Assembly (NCBI GenBank): GCA_025800435.1
Contig: JAOXRV010000328.1
Coordinates: forward strand, 1 to 5,252
Source: Cellvibrionaceae bacterium
Lineage (GTDB): Bacteria > Pseudomonadota > Gammaproteobacteria > Pseudomonadales > Cellvibrionaceae
Direction: 5' to 3'
Length of the DNA: 5,252 bases
This document shows, in pieces, positions 1 to 5,118 of this stretch (position 1 is its first letter; the number at the start of each line of letters is the position of its first letter). The notes under the pieces were generated by a model. It did not search any database, was not told the DNA's origin, and saw nothing but the letters and a program-made list of their open reading frames with translations. The position numbers were made by a program, and so were the translations under genes.

Positions 1-116
1 CTTCCTATCTAACGGAGAAAGTGCCCCCTACCCCTCAAGCTGGGTTTTATCCCCGAAGTCCTGATCATAATTTTCCCCGGACAGCAGCACACATACCTCA
101 ATAAGCCTCCGGTTAC
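1..116. other. Left-edge region, no supported gene
   Basis: No convincing gene is visible here. Two + strand frames are open from the window edge: one stops at 62-64 and the other at 100-102, so the tail of an upstream gene cannot be excluded. On the - strand a 27-codon frame runs from a GTG at 92 to a TAG at 9, starting with three consecutive cysteine codons, but it has several AGG codons and no recognisable family. No intrinsic terminator with a T-tract is seen. Confidence 0.4.
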
Positions 117-131
117 TGAGAACGATTCTCA
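117..131. promoter_or_regulatory. Fur-type operator palindrome upstream of the MerC-like gene
   Basis: The sequence TGAGAACGATTCTCA is a perfect 6+3+6 inverted repeat. It matches 11 of 14 informative positions of the known 7-1-7 Fur consensus TGATAATnATTATCA. It ends four bases before the proposed -35 hexamer of the MerC/GTPase operon, so bound Fur could hinder RNA polymerase. It could instead serve a leftward gene outside the window. That Fur itself binds, rather than a paralogue, is inferred from the consensus. Confidence 0.6.
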
Positions 132-134
132 CTA

Positions 135-163
135 TTGACCCGCAGCAGACCGAATGCTATGTT
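135..163 (+). promoter_or_regulatory. Sigma70-type promoter of the MerC/GTPase operon
   Basis: The -35 is TTGACC (135-140, 5 of 6 consensus bases) and the -10 is TATGTT (158-163, 4 of 6), separated by the ideal 17 bases. Transcription would begin around 170-171, which leaves a short leader before the ATG at 192. The -10 lies inside the Zur-type palindrome and the -35 is just downstream of the Fur-type palindrome, an arrangement typical of repressible metal-uptake promoters. Confidence 0.55.
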
Positions 164-171
164 ATAACATA
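158..171. promoter_or_regulatory. Zur-type operator (zinc uptake regulator box)
   Basis: TATGTTATAACATA is a perfect 14-bp palindrome. Its core ATGTTATAACAT is the hallmark of proteobacterial Zur boxes (the GTTATA half-site and its mirror). It covers the -10 hexamer of the promoter and ends 20 bases before the start codon, so zinc-loaded Zur would block transcription. The downstream COG0523 GTPase belongs to a family often controlled by Zur, which supports the assignment. Binding is inferred from sequence only. Confidence 0.75.
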
Positions 172-191
172 TTAAATTGATGGATCTTCCC

Positions 192-590
192 ATGTCCCAA
201 GCAGCCCGTAACATCCCCTGGCAACAGCTGGGCGATGGCACTGCCCTCGCGCTCTCCTCTCTGTGCACTTTGCACTGTTTGGCATTGCCCTTTATTACCC
301 TAAGTTTGCCATGGGCTGGTTGGGCTTTTTTTGAAACCGAGGCATTCCACCAAATCCTGTTATTTGGCGTTATCCCCGTCAGTCTGGTTAGCCTGGGCCT
401 GGGTTGCCGGCGCCACCGAGGCTGGCACCTGCTGGGCGGCGGCATAGCCGGTATTGCCTGCCTGTTAGCAGCCACCCAAATTCATGAACTCGAACTGTCC
501 CTAACCTTGCTCGGCAGTGCTATTATCGCCCTGGCCCATGTTGTCAATTACCGCCGCTGCCGCCAACAAGCGTGTCAGTGCCACGGTTAA
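192..590 (+). CDS. MerC-family inner-membrane protein, probable metal transporter
   Basis: This 132-residue protein belongs to the MerC domain family, whose founding member carries mercuric ion across the inner membrane in mer operons. Four hydrophobic segments are visible at roughly residues 17-38, 54-70, 78-95 and 102-118. The first carries the Cys motif C25-T-L-H28-C29 followed by a Pro. The tail is short and Cys-rich, with C123, C128, C130 and H131. I chose the ATG at 192 because a weak TGGA ribosome site (181-184) sits seven bases upstream. A TTG at 177 and an ATG at 180 are in frame but have no ribosome site and would lie almost on the transcription start. No other mer gene is present (no merA, merP, merT or merR). 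The Zur-type box in the promoter and the following COG0523 GTPase suggest zinc or a related metal as substrate. That is inference; mercury remains possible. Confidence 0.85.
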   Translation: MSQAARNIPWQQLGDGTALALSSLCTLHCLALPFITLSLPWAGWAFFETEAFHQILLFGVIPVSLVSLGLGCRRHRGWHLLGGGIAGIACLLAATQIHELELSLTLLGSAIIALAHVVNYRRCRQQACQCHG

Positions 591-620
591 AAACCTACGC
601 TCGAACCAGGAAGTAAAACT

Positions 621-1628
621 ATGCCCGCCGCTGCACCGCTACAGGCCGTGCCCTGCAATATTATCACCGGCTTTTTAGGGGTGGGCAAAACCTCGGCCAT
701 TTTGCAACTGCTTAAACACAAGCCAGCCGAAGAGCGCTGGGCGGTGTTGGTCAATGAGTTTGGCCAGGTGGGGATCGACGGCAGTATTTTACAGGGCCGC
801 GAACAAGCCCAGCTGTTTGTAAAAGAAGTGCCCGGCGGCTGCATGTGCTGCACCGCCGGCCTGCCAATGCAAATCGCCCTGAACCAATTGCTGCAAAAAG
901 CCCGCCCCCAGCGCTTGCTGATCGAGCCCACCGGGCTTGGCCACCCCGAGGAAATCCTCGCCACCCTGAGCTCGGAATTCTATCGCGAGGTGATTGATCT
1001 GCAGCGGGTAGTCACCCTGGTGGACGCCCGCCAACTGGTCGAGCCACGCTATTTAGAACACCCTGTTTACTGCCAACAGCTGGCCATTGCCGATGTGATT
1101 GTGGGTAATAAATCCGATTTGTATCAGCCCAGTGATCGTCAGCGTTTAAGCCAAGTAGTCGACCGCCTGACCAATAAACCCGAGTTAGTTTTTGGGCAGA
1201 TGCACGGCCGTGGCGCGGCCCTGGCGCCAGAGCTTTTAGCCGGCCCCAGTCAATCGGCATTGAGCCAACCGCAGCGGCACCAACACGGTCACAGCCACAG
1301 CCACGAAAACCCAACCGAAGCTATTCCCAGCAGCGGCCACCTCAGCGCTAGCGGCAGCGGCGAAGGCTATCACAGCCAGGGCTGGCGCTTTAGCCCGACC
1401 AAGGTGTTTGACCGCGCCGCGCTCTACAATTTTTTAGCAGGTCTCTCAGCGCAGCGATTCAAGGGAGTGTTTATTACCGAGGAGGGGGTGTTTGGCTATA
1501 ACTACGCCGGCGGCGCACTCAGCGAAATCGAGCTGGATGACTGTATGGAAAGCCGGCTGGAAATTATCGACACCAGCATAGACCCAGGCTGGGAGCAGCA
1601 ATTATTGAACTGCCTCAGCCAAGCCTAG
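621..1628 (+). CDS. COG0523/CobW-family GTPase, probable metallochaperone
   Basis: The 335-residue protein is a G3E-type P-loop GTPase of the COG0523 (CobW/ZigA/YeiR-like) family, whose members use GTP to load metal, often zinc, into client proteins in the cytoplasm. Visible motifs in order: Walker A G17-FLGVGK-T24, NEFG (45-48) followed by Q-V-G-I-D, the family metal motif C74-M-C76-C77 inside GGCMCC, the Walker B region IEPTG (101-105), and the guanine-specificity motif NKSD (163-166). A His-rich loop follows (H220, H222, H224, H226, H228), then the C-terminal CobW_C domain from about 255 (GWRFSP, then KGVFITEEG). The length is normal for the family. The start is supported by AGGAAG at 608-613. 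The gene lies 30 bp after the MerC-like gene with no terminator between, so both are expected to be transcribed from the Zur-box promoter. The exact subfamily and client protein cannot be told from sequence, so no symbol is given. Confidence 0.93.
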   Translation: MPAAAPLQAVPCNIITGFLGVGKTSAILQLLKHKPAEERWAVLVNEFGQVGIDGSILQGREQAQLFVKEVPGGCMCCTAGLPMQIALNQLLQKARPQRLLIEPTGLGHPEEILATLSSEFYREVIDLQRVVTLVDARQLVEPRYLEHPVYCQQLAIADVIVGNKSDLYQPSDRQRLSQVVDRLTNKPELVFGQMHGRGAALAPELLAGPSQSALSQPQRHQHGHSHSHENPTEAIPSSGHLSASGSGEGYHSQGWRFSPTKVFDRAALYNFLAGLSAQRFKGVFITEEGVFGYNYAGGALSEIELDDCMESRLEIIDTSIDPGWEQQLLNCLSQA

Positions 1629-1653
1629 GGCATCTCTGAATAACTCGGTGGCG

Positions 1654-1666
1654 CTCAAACCTTGAG
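1654..1666. terminator. Weak hairpin between convergent genes
   Basis: The 53-base gap between the GTPase gene and the convergent thioredoxin-like gene contains a small perfect stem, CTCAA-ACC-TTGAG. Neither strand has a T-tract after it, so it is at best a weak bidirectional stop signal. Its placement between two converging stop codons is the main reason to list it. Confidence 0.2.
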
Positions 1667-1681
1667 ACAAGTACAAATGCG

Positions 1682-2149
1682 CTAGCAAGACAACGCGCTG
1701 CGCAATTGGTCCAGTGGGGTATAGCCGCGCAGCCGCGCAACTTCTTTACCATTTGGGTCCAGCACCAAGAGCCAGGGGGTGGTTTCAATATTGCCCAGCT
1801 GCTGTTTAAATTGTTGGCTGGCCCGGGCGGCGGGGATATCCGCCTTGGCCCGGCGCATCTCTTTAAGCAGTTGCATGCGCTTGCCGCGCAGTGCCACCGC
1901 CACCGGCTGAACCTGGGGGCAGGCCTGCTGCAGCTTGGCCAGGTCGCGCATTTGCAATACACACCAGCGGCAATCCGGCTCAATCAATACCGCCATCACC
2001 CAGCTGCCTTGGTAGGCCGCTAGATCTGCTGGGCTAGCTTGCTGCAAGCTGTGCAGCGGGGCAGCCGCGTAGCTACTCTGGTCGTTACCCTGGGCTTGAG
2101 CCCAGGGCAAGCACAGTAACAAGGCAATGGCGAAGAGTGCGCGCAACAT
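1682..2149 (-). CDS. Exported thioredoxin-like protein with CRWC active site
   Basis: The 155-residue protein has a Sec signal peptide (hydrophobic core about residues 4-15, likely cleavage after A-Q-A at 17-19) and a thioredoxin-like fold. The redox motif is C60-R-W-C63, and the expected cis-proline follows in T-T-P125-W-L-L-V-L-D-P-N-G. Two more cysteines are at C77 and at the very last residue, C155. It should act in the periplasm as a thiol-disulfide reductase or isomerase, or as a thiol-based metal carrier. Its ATG overlaps by one base the stop codon of the TonB-dependent receptor gene (TAATG), and no Shine-Dalgarno sequence precedes it, so translation probably depends on reinitiation after the receptor. 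This implies co-regulation with the receptor through the Fur-type operator. The physiological partner is unknown; receptor-plug cysteines are a reasonable candidate. Confidence 0.85.
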   Translation of the reverse strand: MLRALFAIALLLCLPWAQAQGNDQSSYAAAPLHSLQQASPADLAAYQGSWVMAVLIEPDCRWCVLQMRDLAKLQQACPQVQPVAVALRGKRMQLLKEMRRAKADIPAARASQQFKQQLGNIETTPWLLVLDPNGKEVARLRGYTPLDQLRSALSC

Positions 2150-4284
2150 TAGAACTGGTAGCTGACGCCGACATAGGCTTCACGACCGCGCAGCGGGCCG
2201 TAAATACCGATTACATCAAACTCACCGCCATCGTACACCAGCGGGGTTTCCATATCGGCGGCCTGGTTGTAATCAAACAGGTTGGTGGCACCGGCGTAAA
2301 CCTGCCAGGCATCGGCAAATTCTTTGGCGATGCGGAAGTCCATCAGCCAGTAGCTGCCGGTCTTTTGTTTTTTCAGGTGTAAGCCGGCGGCGTCAAAGCT
2401 CGGGCTTTCGGGGGCACCGTATTCACTCAGGTCGCGGCTGGCTACCCAGCTGGCGGCCACGTAAACATCCCAGCCGTTATACTCCCAATCACCGCCTAGG
2501 GTTAAACGCTGCTCGACCGGAACCACACCAAAGGCCTGCTTAAAAGCGCTGTTGTAGTTGATGTTTTCGAGGGTCGCACTCAGGCTCAGATTGTCGCTCA
2601 CGGGGTAGCTCATGGCGATATCCGCCACCACTACACTGGCGTCTTCGTTTAACTGCTCCAGCACCGGCACGTCATTCTCGTTTGCACCCAAAGTGGCCAG
2701 GTTTTCCACTTCGGTATAAGCCAGCGAGGCGGTCACCGCAATGCCGTCGGCCTCGTAACTCAAGGCGTAGCTGCCGGTCAAGGAGCGCTCTAAACTATCG
2801 ATATCAATATCGAAGCCTTCGTCCTGATCGAGCAGGCCGTGGTCACTCTCAAAGAAAGACAACGGCGCACGGTAGCCGCGCCCGACCGATACCCGAGAGG
2901 TCCAGGCATCGCTGTGTAAATAACGCATATCCATACGCGGCGAAACAATGGTTTCGTCAACCTCAACACCGGCTTTGCTGGGGTCGATAAAATCGGCCTC
3001 GACATCGTCAAAACGCAGCGCCACAACCAGCTCTAACTGATCGTTGGGGGTCCAGGTATCCTGAATATACAGGCCCACATTATCGTAGTTAAAGCTATCG
3101 CTGACATAGTCGGGGGATGGGTTTTGGGTTTGCGAGCGCAGCTCCTCAAAGCGCGCATCGGCACCGAAGGTCAACAGGTGTTCGGCGCTGATTACCCAGT
3201 TAAAGCGCGCGTCGTAATGACGCATATCGTTATCGGCTTTATAGTCGAAACCTTCGTAAAAGGAATCTTGCTCGTGCTGGGTGTCGGCCAGGGTCAAGGT
3301 GCTGTTAAAGTCATCGTTAAACTCGTGCAGCCAGGTGATATAAGCCTCGCGCCGGGTGGTTTCGATCCACTCGGTGGTTTCCCAGGGCTTGCCGATAAAC
3401 TGCTCGCGCACATCGTCGTTTACAAATAACTGCGCGCTCTCGCTGTTATCGGCGCGGTAACCGGCCAGCACACCTTTAAAGTTGGTGCTGGTGGGGCCAC
3501 CAAAAATTTCCGAATCGACATGGGCCAAGCGCAGGGTAATATTATCTCGGTAGCCGAGGTCGTGGCTCACTCGCAGGGCGACATTTTTGTTTTCAAGCTC
3601 AGGGTTTTCGCTGACGCCATTGTTATCGCCATCGAACTGGTCGCGCTTATCGTATTGGGCCACCAGGCTCACTCCGGTGGCGCCATCTTCAGACAGCAGA
3701 GTACCCACGGCAGTGGCTTTACGGTAACCGTCTTCGCCGCCGGCCAGCTCAATTTTGCCACCGTTTTCGGTGGGCTCCAGCGAAACCAGGTTAATGGTGC
3801 CACCAATGGCCTCTGGGGCGGTCAGCGAGGCGCCGGCACCGCGGGCAATTTCAATGCTATCTAGGCCCGTGGCAGAGGCGCCGTCCAGACCGTAAAAACC
3901 GGACATCATGGTGTGCATGGGGATGCCGTCGATAAGAATGGTGGTGTGCTCGCCGCGCAGGCCATTGAGCATCACCCGCTTTACCCCACACATAGAGCAT
4001 TCGTTATTAACCCGCACCCCGGGGGCCTCGGCAATGGCATCGGTCAAGTTGGCGGCATTGCTGCGCTCAATGCTCACACTGGAGAGCACCTCGGTCTTCT
4101 GGGTAATGTCTTTAAGCGCCCCAGCCTCGTACAGGCGGCGGCGCACACCCATTACGGTAACCTCCTCGATGGGGCCAGCTTGTTTTAATTGAGCGGCCTG
4201 CTGAGGGCTATCTTGGGCACTGGCTTGGGTGCCAATGGCAGCGGCCAGTGCCAGTAGAGGAAAGCTGGGTATAAAAGAGCGCAT
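2149..4284 (-). CDS. TonB-dependent outer-membrane receptor with CSMCG motif in the plug
   Basis: The 711-residue protein is a TonB-dependent receptor, an energised outer-membrane importer. A signal peptide ends near A23 (A-S-A then Q), a TonB box IEEVTVMG lies at 39-46, and the plug domain spans about 60-170, including LIDGIPM (117-123) and AIGGTINLV (159-167). A 22-strand-type beta-barrel fills the rest and ends in the usual terminal aromatic (Y-Q-F711). The plug carries C96-S-M-C99-G directly before V-K-R-V-M-L-N-G-L, and a His/Met cluster M123-H124-T-M126-M127. Both could bind a soft or borderline metal. The start is supported by an AGGA ribosome site (4292-4295) seven bases upstream. Length and architecture are complete. 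It is followed without a gap by the thioredoxin-like gene and preceded by a Fur-type operator. The cargo is unknown. Neighbouring genes suggest a metal or metal complex such as zinc, copper or a metallophore; a siderophore is also possible given the Fur box. Confidence 0.93.
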   Translation of the reverse strand: MRSFIPSFPLLALAAAIGTQASAQDSPQQAAQLKQAGPIEEVTVMGVRRRLYEAGALKDITQKTEVLSSVSIERSNAANLTDAIAEAPGVRVNNECSMCGVKRVMLNGLRGEHTTILIDGIPMHTMMSGFYGLDGASATGLDSIEIARGAGASLTAPEAIGGTINLVSLEPTENGGKIELAGGEDGYRKATAVGTLLSEDGATGVSLVAQYDKRDQFDGDNNGVSENPELENKNVALRVSHDLGYRDNITLRLAHVDSEIFGGPTSTNFKGVLAGYRADNSESAQLFVNDDVREQFIGKPWETTEWIETTRREAYITWLHEFNDDFNSTLTLADTQHEQDSFYEGFDYKADNDMRHYDARFNWVISAEHLLTFGADARFEELRSQTQNPSPDYVSDSFNYDNVGLYIQDTWTPNDQLELVVALRFDDVEADFIDPSKAGVEVDETIVSPRMDMRYLHSDAWTSRVSVGRGYRAPLSFFESDHGLLDQDEGFDIDIDSLERSLTGSYALSYEADGIAVTASLAYTEVENLATLGANENDVPVLEQLNEDASVVVADIAMSYPVSDNLSLSATLENINYNSAFKQAFGVVPVEQRLTLGGDWEYNGWDVYVAASWVASRDLSEYGAPESPSFDAAGLHLKKQKTGSYWLMDFRIAKEFADAWQVYAGATNLFDYNQAADMETPLVYDGGEFDVIGIYGPLRGREAYVGVSYQF

Positions 4285-4291
4285 TTTTAAA

Positions 4292-4295
4292 TCCT
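4292..4295 (-). promoter_or_regulatory. Ribosome binding site of the receptor gene
   Basis: AGGA on the - strand lies seven bases upstream of the ATG at 4284-4282. It fixes the start that gives a complete signal peptide. Confidence 0.6.
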
Positions 4296-4355
4296 ATCGG
4301 TCAAAATTTGTACAGGCTAAATCTTCGGGAAGAATCCCTTGGTTAATGGGCGGAT

Positions 4356-4361
4356 ATTGTA
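4356..4361 (-). promoter_or_regulatory. Candidate -10 element of the receptor/thioredoxin operon
   Basis: TACAAT on the - strand matches 5 of 6 bases of the -10 consensus and lies six bases downstream of the Fur-type operator. No good -35 stands 16-18 bases upstream of it. An alternative -10 (GATAAT) lies within the operator region itself. Either way the operator would cover the promoter. The resulting leader is roughly 65 bases. Confidence 0.35.
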
Positions 4362-4367
4362 TATTAG

Positions 4368-4382
4368 CGATAACGATTATCA
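4368..4382. promoter_or_regulatory. Fur-type operator of the TonB-dependent receptor operon
   Basis: CGATAACGATTATCA contains the perfect palindrome GATAA-CGA-TTATC (4369-4381) and matches 12 of 14 informative positions of the 7-1-7 Fur consensus. It lies about 84 bases upstream of the receptor start, next to the candidate -10. Iron-loaded Fur would be expected to repress the receptor and the coupled thioredoxin-like gene. It resembles the palindrome at 117-131, sharing the centre AACGATT. Confidence 0.75.
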
Positions 4383-4423
4383 CATCGATTATTAATTGAA
4401 AAATGATTTAGGACAAAGATAAC

Positions 4424-4446
4424 GCGGCAACACACAGTGCAGCCGC
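4424..4446 (-). terminator. Possible terminator hairpin after the DsrE-like gene
   Basis: On the - strand, about 28 bases after the stop of the DsrE-like gene, GCGGC pairs with GCCGC, and an inner CAC pairs with GTG across a 2x2 internal loop. No continuous T-tract follows (GTTATCTTTG), so termination would be incomplete at best. It may partly separate the DsrE-like gene from the receptor operon. Confidence 0.3.
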
Positions 4447-4474
4447 TCTTTAGGATTGGTACTTTAGAAGGAGT

Positions 4475-5011
4475 TTAGAAAGGGTTAAGGGTGTAGCCCT
4501 GCTGTTGCAATAAAGCGTGGGCAGTCATGGCCGACAGGGCCATTTTGACGCCGGGGTAGAGGTCACCTACGGCGATATCGTAATAGGCTGCGGTTTGCCC
4601 ACACAGGTAGATATCCGTTTGATTATCCAGCAGGGCTTGAAGCAGGCCAGCATTAGGGTTTTTACCCAGTTTTTTGTTGCGCCTGGCGGTTTCAATTAAT
4701 AAGTCATAGCTGGCCTTGCCGTGTACCACCAGTGCCAATTGAATATCTTCGGGCTTTGCGCCAGCAGCCACATGCATATTGATAAAACGAGCCAAGCTAT
4801 CAATGCGCCGGTTAACCGTCTGCCCAGTGCTGGCCGCACTCAAATCAAACACCACCTTAAACTTGCTATTGTCGGGTATGGTTAGTACCCCCTGCAGCTC
4901 TCGGGCTATTTGGCCATAATCTTTAATTTGGGGCCCCCGTGAAAAAGCCCCGGCTTCGGCCCAACACACATTGGTGACCATAAGGCCCAATAAAACTGCT
5001 ATGTACTTCAC
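4475..5011 (-). CDS. Exported DsrE/DsrF-family protein
   Basis: The 178-residue protein has an N-terminal signal peptide (hydrophobic stretch 4-15, likely cleavage after C-W-A18) and a DsrE-like domain. Visible features are the strand K-V-V-F-D (52-56), L-A-L-V-V-H98-G (92-99) and the conserved I-Y-L-C137-G-Q-T-A, then a C-terminal helix region (PGVKMALSAMTAHALL, 153-168). The only cysteine in the mature protein is C137, at the position where cytoplasmic DsrE/TusD-type proteins carry persulfide sulfur. Translation starts at GTG (5011-5009), supported by GAGG eight bases upstream; the resulting signal peptide is complete. Unlike the sulfur-relay members, this one should be periplasmic, and no dsr, tus or sox partners are in the window. 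It lies upstream of the receptor on the same strand, 190 bases away, with its own promoter. Its biochemical role is unknown; thiol, persulfide or metal binding through C137 is a guess. Confidence 0.87.
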   Translation of the reverse strand: MKYIAVLLGLMVTNVCWAEAGAFSRGPQIKDYGQIARELQGVLTIPDNSKFKVVFDLSAASTGQTVNRRIDSLARFINMHVAAGAKPEDIQLALVVHGKASYDLLIETARRNKKLGKNPNAGLLQALLDNQTDIYLCGQTAAYYDIAVGDLYPGVKMALSAMTAHALLQQQGYTLNPF

Positions 5012-5070
5012 ACTGACAACCTCGACTGCTTTTCGTAAGAAATTTCAACTTTCATCCGGCCGGCCTATTT

Positions 5071-5089
5071 AACCACCGAACCGATGGTT
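5071..5089. promoter_or_regulatory. Inverted repeat at the transcription start of the DsrE-like gene
   Basis: AACCACCGAACCGATGGTT is an imperfect 19-bp dyad with 7 of 9 positions paired. It directly follows the -10 of the DsrE-like gene and covers the expected start of transcription (about 5083). It could be an operator for an unidentified regulator. In the transcript it would form a seven-pair stem at the 5' end with one G-U pair. On the + strand the same stem is followed by a few T bases, so it could also act as a weak rightward terminator. Confidence 0.35.
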
Positions 5090-5118
5090 TTTATATTGCC
5101 TAGTCAACCGTATTGCAA
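5090..5118 (-). promoter_or_regulatory. Sigma70-type promoter of the DsrE-like gene
   Basis: On the - strand TTGCAA (5118-5113, 4 of 6 consensus bases) is followed after 17 bases by TATAAA (5095-5090, 5 of 6). Transcription would start near 5083, giving a leader of about 70 bases before the GTG at 5011. No Fur- or Zur-type palindrome is seen here, so this gene is probably not controlled in the same way as the receptor. Confidence 0.5.

Noticed and set aside
9..92. A 27-codon - strand frame with three consecutive Cys codons near its GTG start
   Set aside because: It is too short to judge, has clustered AGG codons and no match to a known metal-sensing leader. It is kept only as a remark on the left-edge region.
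113..475. A 120-codon - strand frame over the control region and MerC-like gene
   Set aside because: It would run through the Zur- and Fur-type operators and is antisense to a recognisable MerC-family protein; its product is low-complexity and Arg/Pro-rich.
587..1314. Three - strand open frames within the GTPase gene
   Set aside because: They are antisense to a GTPase with all its motifs intact and show no family features.
192..1628. A mercury-resistance (mer) operon
   Set aside because: Only the MerC-type protein is present. merA, merT, merP and merR are absent, and the promoter carries a Zur-type rather than a MerR-type spacer dyad.
1615..2023. Open frames on both strands overlapping the thioredoxin-like gene
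   Set aside because: The frame at 1682-2149 has a signal peptide, CRWC and a cis-Pro motif. The others give Cys/Trp/Arg-rich or featureless proteins typical of wrong frames.
2137..4192. Several + strand open frames of about 80-115 codons lying opposite the TonB-dependent receptor gene
   Set aside because: They lie antisense to a clear, complete receptor gene, lack recognisable domains and ribosome sites, and fit the expected open antisense frames of a moderately GC-rich gene.
4517..4699. A 60-codon + strand frame inside the DsrE-like gene
   Set aside because: It is antisense to a gene with a signal peptide and conserved DsrE motifs and has no ribosome site of its own.
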